Source: Caecibacter massiliensis
GTDB taxonomy: Bacteria > Bacillota > Negativicutes > Veillonellales > Megasphaeraceae
Assembly: GCA_900095875.1 (NCBI GenBank)
Contig: LT608311.1
Span: 682,001 to 746,000, forward strand
DNA length: 64,000 nt
Reading direction: 5' to 3'
Shown here: positions 46,601-56,237 of the stretch, piece by piece
Layout: the number at the start of each line of letters is the position of its first letter
Numbering within the stretch: position 1 is the first letter of the stretch
Notes under the pieces: generated by a model
Seen by the model: only the letters and a program-made list of their open reading frames with translations
Told to the model about the DNA's origin: nothing
Databases searched by the model: none
Program-made: the position numbers and the translations under genes

Positions 46601-49600
46601 TTATTCTTGATCGTAATCCTGCAAAGCGGCTACATGATGATATCCCTGTCCTTTGCCTTTATTGGCAAAGACGCGCAGGACTTCGCGGGCCGTATCGAGC
46701 GAAGTCAGGCAGGGAATTGCCAGTTCGACCGCCATACGGCGCAGATTAAATCCGTCCCGTTCCGGATGTTTGCCAAAGGTCAGCGTATTGACGACTAAAT
46801 CAATTTTGCCATTGCGGATCAGCGTAGCAATATTGGTACCGCCTTCATGGATCTTCCGGACCACATCGACGGGGAATCCCTGTTCATTGAAATATTTGCC
46901 CGTACCGGCAGTGGCTATGATGTGATAGCCCAATTCCTGGAAGCCGCGGGCCAGCTGCAGTGCTTCTGCCTTATCTCGGTCAGCTACCGTAACCAGAATG
47001 GTACCACCAGCAGGAATTTTCATCTTAGCGCCATTTACAGCCTTGTATAGTGCTTCAGAATAGGTCTTTCCTATACCCATGACTTCCCCAGTCGACTTCA
47101 TTTCCGGTCCGAGAGCAATTTCTGCCAGGCCGATCTTACTGAAAGAGAACACAGGAGCTTTAGCCGCAACATGTGGTTTTGCCGGCATGAGTCCACCTTC
47201 ATATCCCATTTCCTTCAACGTTTCGCCCAGGGCTATGCGGGTGGCCAGTTCGACCATAGGCACATGCGTTACTTTACTCAGGAATGGTACAGTACGGCTG
47301 GAGCGGGGATTGACTTCAATGATATACAACTTGCCCTTCGATACGACAAACTGGATATTGACGGCACCTTTTACCTGTAGTTCCAGGGTAATGCGCGTTG
47401 TATAATCGACGATCTGGTCAATCATGGCCTTATCCAGATGCTGTGGCGGATATACGGCAATAGAGTCGCCGGAATGGACGCCAGCCCGTTCCACCTGTTC
47501 CATGATGCCTGGAATGAAGACATCTTTGCCATCAGAAATCGCATCTACTTCTACTTCCCGGCCGACCATATATTCATCAATCAGGATAGGATGATCCGGA
47601 GAGGCGATGACGGCTTCCCTCAGATAACGTTCCAATTCCTTTTCTGTATAGACGATTTCCATAGCCCGGCCTCCCAAGACATACGATGGGCGGACGATGA
47701 GAGGAAATTCCAATTCTTTTGATACCTGCATCGCTTCCGTGTCACTCGTCGCGATCCGGCCGTCCGGGCGGGGTATGTTGAGCTTGGCCAGAAGTTCATC
47801 GAACCGTTCTCTGTCTTCTGCCCGGTCCATGCCATCGACAGAGGTTCCAAGGACGGTTACGCCCCGTTTAGCCAGTGGAGCTGCCAGATTAATCGCCGTC
47901 TGACCACCAAACTGGCAGATGACGCCGACAGGCTTTTCTTTTTCGACGACAGCCATGACATCTTCTACGGTAAGCGGTTCAAAATACAGGCTGTCCGACG
48001 TATCGAAATCGGTACTGACTGTTTCCGGATTGTTGTTGATAATGATACTGTTCATCCCGGCTTTGCGCAGGGCCCAGGCTGAATGGACAGAGCAATAATC
48101 GAATTCAATCCCCTGTCCGATACGGATAGGGCCCGACCCGAGAACAATGACGCTCTTATCTCCCAGCGGTTTGACTTCATCTTCCGTTGCGTAACAAGAA
48201 TAATAATACGGTGTTGCAGCTTCAAATTCAGCGGCACACGTATCTACCATCTTGAATGTCGGACGGATATCCAGTTTTTCCCGGAACGCACGGACCTGTT
48301 CTTCCGTTTTGCTGGTAAGCTGGGCAATGACCGCATCCGGCATGCTATAGCGTTTAGCCAGGCGGATATTATCTTCCGTCAGATTATTGCGGCGTAGGTT
48401 ATCTTCCAGATCGACGATATTTTTGATTTTTTTCAGGAACCACATATCGTATCCGGTAATATAATGGATTTTATCAAAGCCGATTCCCAGACGCAGTGCC
48501 TGAGCGACGACAAAGATACGTTCATCATCCTGGTTTTTCAACAATTCTGCAATATCGATGAGTGATTTGGATTCCAGTTTCTTCAGGCTCAGATAATTAA
48601 CGCCGATTTCCAGGGAACGGACAGCCTTGAGCAGTGCTCCTTCAAAGCAGCGGTCCAGCGCCATGACTTCCCCTGTAGCTTTCATCTGCGTTCCCAGCGT
48701 GCGGTCAGCCAGAGCAAATTTTTCAAATGGCCAGCGTGGGAATTTGACGACACAGTAATCCAGCGTCGGTTCGAAGCAGGCCGTCGTCTTTCCCGTAACG
48801 GCGTTGGTTATCTGGTCCAGAGTCAGTCCTGTAGCCACTTTTGCCGCAACTTTGGCAATGGGATACCCCGTCGCTTTGGAAGCCAGTGCCGATGAACGGC
48901 TGACACGGGGATTGACTTCGATGACATAGTACTGGTTGCTGTTGGGATCCAGAGCATACTGTACATTGCAGCCACCTTCGATCTTAAGGCGGCGGATAAT
49001 GGCCAGAGAAGCCGTACGCAGCATCTGATACTGCAGATCATTCAGGGTCTGGCTCGGAGCCACGACGATAGAATCGCCAGTGTGGATGCCGACCGGATCA
49101 ATATTTTCCATATTGCAGACGATGATGCAGTTATCTGCTTTATCGCGCATAACTTCGTATTCGATTTCTTTCCACCCGGCTACGGACCGTTCGACGAGAA
49201 TCTGGTTGATAGGGCTGAGTTTAATCCCCCGCGTCGCTATCATAAACAACTCATCATCATTGTAGGCAATACCGCCGCCAGTTCCTCCCAGTGTGAAAGC
49301 AGGCCGTACAATGATCGGATAGCCGATTTTTTCAGCAAACGCCATAGCCGACGGAACGTCTTCAAAAATATCACTTTCCGGTACGGGCTGGTTGATATCT
49401 TTCATGGCCTTTTTGAAGAGTTCGCGGTCTTCCGCTTCTTCAATAGCCGAAAGGCGCGTGCCCAGGAGCTGCACATGGTATTTTTCCAGTACGCCGGCAT
49501 TAGCCAGTTCGACTGCCATATTCAGTCCGACCTGGCCGCCTAAAGTCGCCAGAAGTCCATCAGGACGTTCCTTTTCGATGACTTCTGTCACATAATCCAG

Positions 49601-49804
49601 GGAAATAGGTTCTACATAGACCCGGTCGGCAATGTCTTCATCGGTCATAATCGTCGCCGGGTTGCTATTGATCAGGACGACTTCCAGTCCTTCTTCTTTC
49701 AGGGCCCGGCAGGCCTGGGTACCGGCATAGTCAAATTCAGCAGCCTGACCGATAATAATCGGGCCAGAGCCGATAACGAGTACTTTCTTCAATCCTTCGA
49801 TCAT
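46601..49804 (-). CDS. carB: Carbamoyl-phosphate synthase, large subunit
   Basis: 1067-residue CarB, which makes carbamoyl phosphate from bicarbonate, ammonia (from CarA) and two ATP. Two homologous ATP-grasp halves are visible ([17 protein letters not shown] at the N-terminus and [17 protein letters not shown] near residue 560). A C-terminal MGS-like allosteric domain includes [13 protein letters not shown]. It begins directly after the carA stop with GAGGGG ahead of ATG and is the last gene of the pyr operon. Confidence 0.97.
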   Translation of the reverse strand: MIEGLKKVLVIGSGPIIIGQAAEFDYAGTQACRALKEEGLEVVLINSNPATIMTDEDIADRVYVEPISLDYVTEVIEKERPDGLLATLGGQVGLNMAVELANAGVLEKYHVQLLGTRLSAIEEAEDRELFKKAMKDINQPVPESDIFEDVPSAMAFAEKIGYPIIVRPAFTLGGTGGGIAYNDDELFMIATRGIKLSPINQILVERSVAGWKEIEYEVMRDKADNCIIVCNMENIDPVGIHTGDSIVVAPSQTLNDLQYQMLRTASLAIIRRLKIEGGCNVQYALDPNSNQYYVIEVNPRVSRSSALASKATGYPIAKVAAKVATGLTLDQITNAVTGKTTACFEPTLDYCVVKFPRWPFEKFALADRTLGTQMKATGEVMALDRCFEGALLKAVRSLEIGVNYLSLKKLESKSLIDIAELLKNQDDERIFVVAQALRLGIGFDKIHYITGYDMWFLKKIKNIVDLEDNLRRNNLTEDNIRLAKRYSMPDAVIAQLTSKTEEQVRAFREKLDIRPTFKMVDTCAAEFEAATPYYYSCYATEDEVKPLGDKSVIVLGSGPIRIGQGIEFDYCSVHSAWALRKAGMNSIIINNNPETVSTDFDTSDSLYFEPLTVEDVMAVVEKEKPVGVICQFGGQTAINLAAPLAKRGVTVLGTSVDGMDRAEDRERFDELLAKLNIPRPDGRIATSDTEAMQVSKELEFPLIVRPSYVLGGRAMEIVYTEKELERYLREAVIASPDHPILIDEYMVGREVEVDAISDGKDVFIPGIMEQVERAGVHSGDSIAVYPPQHLDKAMIDQIVDYTTRITLELQVKGAVNIQFVVSKGKLYIIEVNPRSSRTVPFLSKVTHVPMVELATRIALGETLKEMGYEGGLMPAKPHVAAKAPVFSFSKIGLAEIALGPEMKSTGEVMGIGKTYSEALYKAVNGAKMKIPAGGTILVTVADRDKAEALQLARGFQELGYHIIATAGTGKYFNEQGFPVDVVRKIHEGGTNIATLIRNGKIDLVVNTLTFGKHPERDGFNLRRMAVELAIPCLTSLDTAREVLRVFANKGKGQGYHHVAALQDYDQE

Positions 49805-50863
49805 TTATTTCCCCTCCATCAGTTTGACAAATTGTTCAAAAAGATACAGATTGTCTGTCGGTCCCGGTGATGCTTCCGGATGATACTGAACGCAGAAGAA
49901 ATTATATTTAGGATAGGCAAATCCTTCGAGCGTCTTATCGTGGAGATTGATATGCGTTACGATAGCATCGTCTGGCAATGTGTTTTCATCGATGACATAC
50001 CCGTGATTCTGGGACGTAATGTAGACCCGGCCGGTACGGACATCCTTGACGGGATGATTAGCACCGCGGTGACCGAACGTCAGCTTGCGGCTTTTAGCTC
50101 CGACGGAAAGCCCCAGAAGCTGATGTCCCAGGCAGATGCCGAACATCGGCTTTTTGCCTATCAGTTTTTTGACTTCTTCAATAATTTCCGGCAGGTCCTG
50201 CGGGTCGCCCGGACCATTGGAAAGGAAAATACCATCAGGCTGGACGGCCAGCACGTCTTCGGCTTTCGTATATGCCGGGAAAACCGTAAGCCGGCAGTCA
50301 TTGCGGATCAGGTCTTTCAGGATATTCGCTTTGGCACCAAAATCCATGACAGCGACGTGATAACGGCCCTGTCCCACCTGCCGCACACTGCCTGGCGTCA
50401 CTTTCCTTACCAGCATCTTTTCCAGAGGCTGTGCCATGAGGTCTTTAATATCTTCTTCTGCCATCGTTTCCGGTACGATGACACCTTTCATTACCCCCTG
50501 GCTGCGGATAGCCCGTGTGATGGCACGCGTATCGACGCCATACAAGCAGGGAATGTGATGCGTCATGATAAATGTAGAAAGATTACCTTCATTCTGCCAG
50601 TTGCTGGGCATATCGCACAATTCACTGACAATGAAGCCTGCCGCATAGGGACGATCTGCCTGTTCGATTTCATGGAATAGACCATAATTGCCGATAAGCG
50701 GATATGTCATGGTAATAATCTGGCCAGCATAGGAAGGATCCGTAAAGGTTTCCTGATAACCGGTCATGCCCGTATTGAAAACGACTTCCCCTACGGCCGG
50801 CGTATCCATCAGCATCTGTCCATAAAATTTCTGTCCATTTGCTAAAATGAGGCATCCTTTCAT
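49805..50863 (-). CDS. carA: Carbamoyl-phosphate synthase, small (glutaminase) subunit
   Basis: 352-residue CarA. The class I glutamine amidotransferase domain carries the nucleophile in FGICLGHQLLG and the His-Glu pair in VQYHPEASPGP. It hydrolyses glutamine and channels ammonia to CarB. The ATG overlaps the pyrC stop (ATGA), so translation is coupled. The N-terminal part starts GCLILANGQKFYG as usual. Confidence 0.97.
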   Translation of the reverse strand: MKGCLILANGQKFYGQMLMDTPAVGEVVFNTGMTGYQETFTDPSYAGQIITMTYPLIGNYGLFHEIEQADRPYAAGFIVSELCDMPSNWQNEGNLSTFIMTHHIPCLYGVDTRAITRAIRSQGVMKGVIVPETMAEEDIKDLMAQPLEKMLVRKVTPGSVRQVGQGRYHVAVMDFGAKANILKDLIRNDCRLTVFPAYTKAEDVLAVQPDGIFLSNGPGDPQDLPEIIEEVKKLIGKKPMFGICLGHQLLGLSVGAKSRKLTFGHRGANHPVKDVRTGRVYITSQNHGYVIDENTLPDDAIVTHINLHDKTLEGFAYPKYNFFCVQYHPEASPGPTDNLYLFEQFVKLMEGK

Positions 50864-52155
50864 TTTAAGACCACCCCGTCCTTCATAACGAATTCACCAT
50901 CTACAACAGTAGCCACGGCTTTACCTGTAAAAATCATTTCATCAAAAGGTGACGATTTGCCTTTAGAATAGAACGAAGAGGCATCGACCGTCCATTCTTT
51001 GTCGAGGTCAATAATAGTAAGGTCTGCGTCTTTTCCTTCAACAATGACGCCCGCATCGAGGCCCAGCAATCCGGCCGGTGCGGTAGACATGGCGCGGACA
51101 ATCGTCATGAGATCAACCGTTCCTGTATGATACAAATGAGTCAGGACAGCACCTACACTCGTTTCCAGTCCGACAAAACCACTCGGGGCCAGGCTGAATT
51201 CCTGATCTTTTTCGTCCCACGTATGCGGGGCATGGTCGGTCACGATGGCATCAATCGTGCCATCTTTCAATCCTTCTACGACAGCAGCCCGGTGTTCTTC
51301 CGAACGCAGTGGCGGATTGACTTTGAACCGCGGATCATACGTACGCAGTGCTTCATCGGTCAGAATCATATGCTGTGGTGTCGCTTCGGCTGTAATCTTA
51401 AGTCCCTTAGCTTTGGCACGGCGTACCATGTCGACGGCATGTTTTGTACTGATATGAGCAATATGGACAGGCGTATCTGTAATTTCCGAAAGAATGATGT
51501 CACGGGCAACGGCGATGTCTTCTGCCGCAGCCGGTCTGCCTTTAAGTCCCAGTTCTGCCGAAACGATGCCTTCATGCATCTGGCCGCCGGATACGAGAGA
51601 TGTTTCTTCACAATGATCGATGACGATTTTGTGGAACATGCTGGCATATTCCATAGCCTTCCGCATGAAATCACTATCTTCCACGAAACGGCCATCATCA
51701 GAAAAAGCAACGACACCGGCTTTTGCCATCCCGCCCATAGCAGATAATTCTTTACCTTCCAGTCCTTTGGAAATGGCACCAATGACTTCAACTTTGACGA
51801 CGCCTTCATGTTCGGCCTTATATTTCATTCCTTCTACCAGAATCGCTTTATCGATGACCGGGTTGGTATTAGGCATGGTAGCGACGCGGGTAATGCCACC
51901 GGCGGCTGCAGCCTGGGTACCTGTTACAACCGTTTCCTTGGCACTCTGACCCGGCTGGCGCAAATGGACATGCATATCGATAAATCCTGGAGCTACGACG
52001 AGACCGGATGCATCGTATACTTCCGCCCCATCGGCAGGAAGATTTTTACCTATAGTTTTGATTTTACCATTTTCAATGAGAATATCGCATACTTCATCCT
52101 GATTTACGGCCGGATTAACCACTCTGCCGCCTTTAACGAGTAATGTCAACGTCAT
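50860..52155 (-). CDS. pyrC: Dihydroorotase
   Basis: 431-residue class I dihydroorotase that cyclises carbamoyl-aspartate. Metal-site motifs are GFIDMHVHLRQPG near residue 60, VIDHCEE, HIAHISTKH and the catalytic IVTDHAPHTWDEK. The frame opens at an ATG only 2 nt after GGAGG. A TTG two codons later has 7-nt spacing and may be the true start, shortening the protein by two residues. It overlaps pyrB at its start and carA at its end. Confidence 0.95.
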   Translation of the reverse strand: MTLTLLVKGGRVVNPAVNQDEVCDILIENGKIKTIGKNLPADGAEVYDASGLVVAPGFIDMHVHLRQPGQSAKETVVTGTQAAAAGGITRVATMPNTNPVIDKAILVEGMKYKAEHEGVVKVEVIGAISKGLEGKELSAMGGMAKAGVVAFSDDGRFVEDSDFMRKAMEYASMFHKIVIDHCEETSLVSGGQMHEGIVSAELGLKGRPAAAEDIAVARDIILSEITDTPVHIAHISTKHAVDMVRRAKAKGLKITAEATPQHMILTDEALRTYDPRFKVNPPLRSEEHRAAVVEGLKDGTIDAIVTDHAPHTWDEKDQEFSLAPSGFVGLETSVGAVLTHLYHTGTVDLMTIVRAMSTAPAGLLGLDAGVIVEGKDADLTIIDLDKEWTVDASSFYSKGKSSPFDEMIFTGKAVATVVDGEFVMKDGVVLK

Positions 52156-53077
52156 CGCCTCCCATGATAGTCAGATATAAGACAGCCATACGGACTGAAA
52201 CACCATTTTTTACCTGTTCCTGAATGGAGGATTGTGTCCAGTAGCATGTATCTGTATCAATTTCAATGCCGCGGTTCATTGGACCGGGATGCATAATAAG
52301 TACATCTTTTTTTGCGTTCTTCAGCCGTTTCTGGTTGACTCCGAAAAATGTATTATATTCGCCAGGTCCCGGGAAGAAGCCGACACCCTGACGTTCGCGC
52401 TGAATCCGCAGTACATTGACGACATCGGCATCCTTCAGGGCTTCATCGAGATCATAATGAACGGTAACACCCATGGCCGCCAGTTCGGGCTGCAACAGCG
52501 TACGCGGACCGACAAGGTGTACATCAGCGCCCATCGTCTTGAGGCCATAAATATTGGACCGGGCTACGCGGCCATGGTCGATATCTCCTACAATGACTAC
52601 TTTCAGTCCGTCAATATGACCTTTGACTTCCTGGATAGTGAACAGGTCCAGAAGAGCCTGTGTCGGATGTTCATGCGTACCATCGCCACCATTGATGATG
52701 ACCGGAGAAACACATTTGCTGGCATAAAGAGGAGACCCTTCCTGTTTGTGTCTCATGACGATGGCATCCACTCCCATGGCCGTTACTGTCAGAAGAGTAT
52801 CACGGAAACTTTCTCCTTTCTGGATAGAGCTGCCGCTCGGCGTGAAGTTGATGACATCAGCATCGAGATACTTGGCAGCCATTTCAAAAGAACCCCGTGT
52901 ACGCGTACTCGGTTCCCAGAACATGTTGACAATAGATTTACCCTGTAACAGGTGTAATTTTTTATTGTCGCTATTGACAACTTCTTTCATTTTTCTGGCA
53001 ACGCGCAGCACGAGCTCGATTTCTTCTTTGGGTACTCCCTGCAATCCCAACAGGCTTTTGCCCTGTATACTGACCAT
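52133..53077 (-). CDS. pyrB: Aspartate carbamoyltransferase, catalytic subunit
   Basis: 314-residue ATCase catalytic chain with the carbamoyl-phosphate loop EPSTRTRGSFE near residue 50, HPTQALLDLFT and the aspartate-side segment LRIQRERQG. The ATG is set by GGAGG 6 nt upstream; earlier in-frame starts fall inside the attenuator. No pyrI regulatory subunit follows, as in Firmicutes. It is the first gene of the attenuated pyrB-pyrC-carA-carB operon. Confidence 0.96.
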   Translation of the reverse strand: MVSIQGKSLLGLQGVPKEEIELVLRVARKMKEVVNSDNKKLHLLQGKSIVNMFWEPSTRTRGSFEMAAKYLDADVINFTPSGSSIQKGESFRDTLLTVTAMGVDAIVMRHKQEGSPLYASKCVSPVIINGGDGTHEHPTQALLDLFTIQEVKGHIDGLKVVIVGDIDHGRVARSNIYGLKTMGADVHLVGPRTLLQPELAAMGVTVHYDLDEALKDADVVNVLRIQRERQGVGFFPGPGEYNTFFGVNQKRLKNAKKDVLIMHPGPMNRGIEIDTDTCYWTQSSIQEQVKNGVSVRMAVLYLTIMGGDDVDITR

Positions 53078-53093
53078 GGAAATCCTCCTTTGT

Positions 53094-53124
53094 AAAAAAA
53101 GACCTTCGCCGAAAGGCAAAGGTC
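53094..53124 (-). terminator. Attenuator terminator of the pyr leader
   Basis: Stem GACCTTTGCC / GGCGAAGGTC with loop TTTC and a seven-T run, just before the pyrB Shine-Dalgarno. The 5' arm can instead pair with the upstream AGGCTAAAAAGGGACATAT segment, forming an antiterminator. Confidence 0.9.
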
Positions 53125-53157
53125 ATATCAAGGCACACGTAACATATGTCCCTTTTT

Positions 53158-53171
53158 AGCCTCTCTGGACT
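53158..53171 (-). promoter_or_regulatory. PyrR-binding loop 2 (anti-antiterminator)
   Basis: The minus strand reads AGTCCAGAGAGGCT, the PyrR-binding consensus. Its 3' half is shared with the antiterminator, so UMP-bound PyrR here would favour the terminator. Confidence 0.88.
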
Positions 53172-53209
53172 ATATTAAAGGTACGTATAGAAATTAACAG
53201 AATCAGCGC

Positions 53210-53223
53210 AGCCTCACAGGACT
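53210..53223 (-). promoter_or_regulatory. PyrR-binding loop 1
   Basis: A second consensus copy, AGTCCTGTGAGGCT, inside a longer stem (CAGGCGGC...GCGCTG), beginning about 16 nt into the transcript. Confidence 0.8.
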
Positions 53224-53245
53224 GCCGCCTGAATCTTTCTTTATT

Positions 53246-53274
53246 ATTTTATATAGATGTCCTTTTAAAGTCAA
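53246..53274 (-). promoter_or_regulatory. Promoter of the pyrBC-carAB operon
   Basis: Minus-strand TTGACT (53274-53269), 17-nt spacer, TAAAAT (53251-53246). Confidence 0.82.
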
Positions 53275-53298
53275 GGAAAATTTTTGACAAAAAAATTT

Positions 53299-53565
53299 TT
53301 AATTATACCATTTTGGTACATTGACATACATGTTTTCCGACTCATCCCAGAAATCTTCTTCCTCCATATACTCATCCGCATCGGCTATGGCTTCGGCTAT
53401 GTGACCGGCTTCTTCTTCCATATCATTGACGCAAGCTTCGGCCAGCCGGAGCTGGGCTTCCATTTCTTCTGTCCGCCCGTCTCTGCGCGCCTGGAAATAA
53501 TCCCGCATAGCCAGAATCAACGTTCCGGCACTGACTTGTACCTTGTAACTTGTATTTTTTTTCAT
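53299..53565 (-). CDS. Small acidic protein of unknown function
   Basis: 88 residues, not recognised. The first half has TSYKVQVSAGTLILAMRDYFQARRDGR, followed by a Glu/Asp-rich, probably helical second half (EEEAGHIAEAIADADEYMEEEDF). It has no signal peptide. GGAGG lies 5 nt before the ATG, which supports a real gene. It ends about 25 nt before the pyr promoter with no clear terminator, so it could read into the pyr leader. It is divergent from the EamA transporter. Confidence 0.65.
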   Translation of the reverse strand: MKKNTSYKVQVSAGTLILAMRDYFQARRDGRTEEMEAQLRLAEACVNDMEEEAGHIAEAIADADEYMEEEDFWDESENMYVNVPKWYN

Positions 53566-53737
53566 GTATCCTCCTGAAACAACAGCCGCCAGACGACTGC
53601 AAATAATTCATCCATGCTCTTTCTATTGTACCACTTCCGTCAAGTATCTCAGGCCTGTTGGAAGTAAAAATTTCCGGCTGTATTCCTCTCATAAAAATGT
53701 TACAATAAAGGAAATACATTACAGGAGGAATTCCATC

Positions 53738-54637
53738 GTGCCACAACGCCATTACCTGAGGGGTTATCTCTGTGCTGGCGGTGGTGCAGTTATCTGGGGA
53801 CTGACCGGTACGGCCGGCCAGTATCTGCTCCACCATTACACCATTGATTCGTTCTGGATTTCCAGCGTCCGCCTCATCGGCGCCGGTCTGTTTCTGATGC
53901 TCATGGCCGCTCCTCATTATAGAGCGATGAAAGACATGCTGAAGATACGCCGCAATGTCATTCTGCTTCTCTGTTATTCTATCTTTGGCCTGCTCATGAG
54001 TCAGACGGCATTTTATACGACCATCCAATATGCCAATGCCGGTACGGCCGCCGTCCTGCAGACGTTATGTGTCGTGATGATGGCTGTCATCGTCTGTTTC
54101 CGCGGCCACCGCCTGCCTACACGGGCCGAAACACTATCCGTCTTTCTGGCTCTGGCCGGCGTCTTCCTCATCGCTACCAACGGAGACCCATCTACGATGG
54201 TATTGTCTTCCAAGGCCCTTATGTGGGGACTGATTACAGCCGTCGCCAGTGTCTGTTATTCATTTCTGGCACAGGATCTGGTCTGGCACTGGGGCAGTAT
54301 TACCGTCAACGCCCTGGGCATGTTCATCGGCGGAGTCGTTTTCTGCTGTTTCCTGCAACCCTGGACCATTCCCACTGACCTCGATATGACAGGGTATCTG
54401 CTTCTGGCCGCCGTCGTACTCATCGGTACGGTCCTGACATACAATCTCTTTTTGCGCGGCGTCGGTGACATCGGTCCTGTCAAAGCCACCCTGCTGGGAA
54501 CACTGGAACCGGTAACCTCCTCTATTGCATCGGCTGTTTTTCTCGGTACCGTTTTCTATCTTCCCGAACTCATCGGATTCGCCTGCATCCTGGCTACCGT
54601 ATTTCTTGTCACACTTCAGCGCAGGCAGCCTGCATAA
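53738..54637 (+). CDS. EamA-family (DMT superfamily) transporter
   Basis: 299-residue inner-membrane protein with about ten hydrophobic helices in two EamA halves. The first starts GGGAVIWGLTGTAGQYLL and the second starts near LMWGLITAVASVCYSFLA. Family members export amino acids, nucleosides or other metabolites. The start is GTG, with GGAGG 8 nt upstream; in-frame codons before that lie over the promoter region. It is a single-gene unit ending in a strong terminator. The substrate is not predictable. Confidence 0.88.
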   Translation: MPQRHYLRGYLCAGGGAVIWGLTGTAGQYLLHHYTIDSFWISSVRLIGAGLFLMLMAAPHYRAMKDMLKIRRNVILLLCYSIFGLLMSQTAFYTTIQYANAGTAAVLQTLCVVMMAVIVCFRGHRLPTRAETLSVFLALAGVFLIATNGDPSTMVLSSKALMWGLITAVASVCYSFLAQDLVWHWGSITVNALGMFIGGVVFCCFLQPWTIPTDLDMTGYLLLAAVVLIGTVLTYNLFLRGVGDIGPVKATLLGTLEPVTSSIASAVFLGTVFYLPELIGFACILATVFLVTLQRRQPA

Positions 54638-54676
54638 AAAAACTGGCTTTCCTCTAAACGGAAAAGCCAGTTTTTT
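54637..54676. terminator. Bidirectional terminator
   Basis: AAAAAACTGGCTTTCC / GGAAAAGCCAGTTTTTT with one bulged base. It is preceded by A and followed by T runs, so it serves both the EamA gene and the convergent pyrFE operon. Confidence 0.88.
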
Positions 54677-54686
54677 ATAATATTAT

Positions 54687-55622
54687 TTACCATGTAAAAG
54701 CATCATCACCGACACCGAGAGGAACTTCCGGGAATCCCGACGGCACAGGCTGGACCAGCATAAAAATCAATACAGTAAGTACAGTCAGTCCCAGAGCCAG
54801 GTAGGAAAAATGGGAACGCGTACTGTGTTCGTAGAGTCCGAAAAGGCGGATGCCAATGGCCGCTCCAATAGAAGTAAACAGCGACCCCAGAGAAAAGTAC
54901 TGATACAGGAAATAGGATACAATCAGTCCGATGACCATAGCCGTATTGAGTACGATGGGATAGCACCGCGATAAGGCAGACGGTGTATTTCGCCGCATGG
55001 CCGCAAACCAGTCCGACGCATCGATGCCTGTAAGCCCCGTAACGAACGCACTTCCATAAAGAAGCTTATCCCATATGTCCGTAAGCTGATTGCGGTTGCC
55101 ACTGCGCCACATAAGGAACGCATAGGCCAGTATCATGATGCCGGCAAAAATATAATAGTATTCAGCAGGCAGGAACTGTACCAATGCTACGCCTGCCACG
55201 ACACAGACTGATCCGATGGCACATAATGTGACAAGCTGCTGCCGGGCGGGGCGCACTTTTTTATCCATGGCAAAATATACTTTTGCAAAGATTTCCAATA
55301 AAAAGACGGCGACAAAAAATACAATACCAAAAAAGGCATTCAGAGCCGTCAGCGCTATCATGACCAGAATAGGAATTGCCAGTTTAAAACCGGGGAAGAA
55401 ATAAAATTCCTTTAACTTCATCAGATGCTGCTGAGAATAAATCGTGAAATACGTAAACACATTGAAAAGCAGCATGGCGACCACTGCTTCAACCGGCTTT
55501 GCCCCCATGTACAACAGCGTCATGAGCGTACACATGCTCATATTGACACCGGTAAAACGGGCAAAGACAGCTGCTACCAAGCCTGCATTAAAGAAAGGCA
55601 AAATAGCCCATAACATATCCAT
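54687..55622 (-). CDS. Polytopic membrane protein linked to pyrE (TauE/SafE-like)
   Basis: 311 residues with about eight hydrophobic helices and no signal peptide. The N-terminal part (LPFFNAGLVAAVFARFTGVN and MTLLYMGAKPVEAVVAMLLFN) resembles the repeated unit of TauE/SafE anion permeases, but I would not call the family firmly. It starts about 20 nt after pyrE with GGAG upstream and is the last gene of the pyrF-pyrE unit. A role in moving an anionic pyrimidine intermediate or another small anion is a hypothesis from position only. Confidence 0.65.
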   Translation of the reverse strand: MDMLWAILPFFNAGLVAAVFARFTGVNMSMCTLMTLLYMGAKPVEAVVAMLLFNVFTYFTIYSQQHLMKLKEFYFFPGFKLAIPILVMIALTALNAFFGIVFFVAVFLLEIFAKVYFAMDKKVRPARQQLVTLCAIGSVCVVAGVALVQFLPAEYYYIFAGIMILAYAFLMWRSGNRNQLTDIWDKLLYGSAFVTGLTGIDASDWFAAMRRNTPSALSRCYPIVLNTAMVIGLIVSYFLYQYFSLGSLFTSIGAAIGIRLFGLYEHSTRSHFSYLALGLTVLTVLIFMLVQPVPSGFPEVPLGVGDDAFTW

Positions 55623-55643
55623 AGTAACAATCTCTCCTACAAG

Positions 55644-56231
55644 TTATTTCAGATGGTGGCTGCCCCGTTCTGTCATGGGAATTCCCTGTTTGCAAAGCGG
55701 GCATTCTTCCGGTTTGTATGTTGGAACCGTCAGATGAAGGAGAGCCTGCACCTTATCTTTAGGTACGCCGAATTCGGCTTTGCCGCCGCTGCGGTCAACG
55801 AGAAGGCCGACTCCGACAATGACGCCACCAGCTTTTTTGACTACATCGACTACTTCCTGAACGCTTCCGCCAGTAGTCACGATATCTTCTACAATCAAAA
55901 CGCGTTCGCCCGGTTCAATATGGAATCCCCGGCGCAGTGTCATGACGCCTTTTTCCCTTTCCGTAAAGATAGCCCGTGTACCCAGAGCCTTGCCGACTTC
56001 ATGAGCCAGCAGGATACCGCCCGTCATAGGCCCCATAACGGTCTGGACATTCTGATCCTTAAACCGTTCTGCCAGTTCCTTACAAAGCTTTTCTGTATAT
56101 TCCGGATGCTGGAGGACATTAAATTTTTCTACATATAAGGGGCTGTGCAGGCCGGATGTCAAAAGGAAATGACCTTCCAATACAGCTTTCGTTTCTACTA
56201 ATAATTGTCTTACTTCTTCTTCAGATAACAT
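55644..56231 (-). CDS. pyrE: Orotate phosphoribosyltransferase
   Basis: 195 residues from the ATG (197 from a TTG two codons earlier, which has 5-nt spacing to AGGAGG against 11 nt for the ATG). The PRPP-binding motif VLIVEDIVTTGGSV is intact and GPMTGGILLAHEV precedes it. The C-terminus carries CPLCKQGIPMTERGSHH, an extension found in clostridial-type PyrE. It transfers ribose phosphate to orotate. The gene follows pyrF with no gap: the Shine-Dalgarno overlaps the pyrF stop. Confidence 0.95.
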   Translation of the reverse strand: MLSEEEVRQLLVETKAVLEGHFLLTSGLHSPLYVEKFNVLQHPEYTEKLCKELAERFKDQNVQTVMGPMTGGILLAHEVGKALGTRAIFTEREKGVMTLRRGFHIEPGERVLIVEDIVTTGGSVQEVVDVVKKAGGVIVGVGLLVDRSGGKAEFGVPKDKVQALLHLTVPTYKPEECPLCKQGIPMTERGSHHLK

Positions 56232-56237
56232 TGCCAA

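Noticed and set aside
53423-54028. 201-codon minus-strand frame
   Set aside because: It conflicts with both the 88-residue gene and the EamA gene, which have good Shine-Dalgarno sequences and sensible products.
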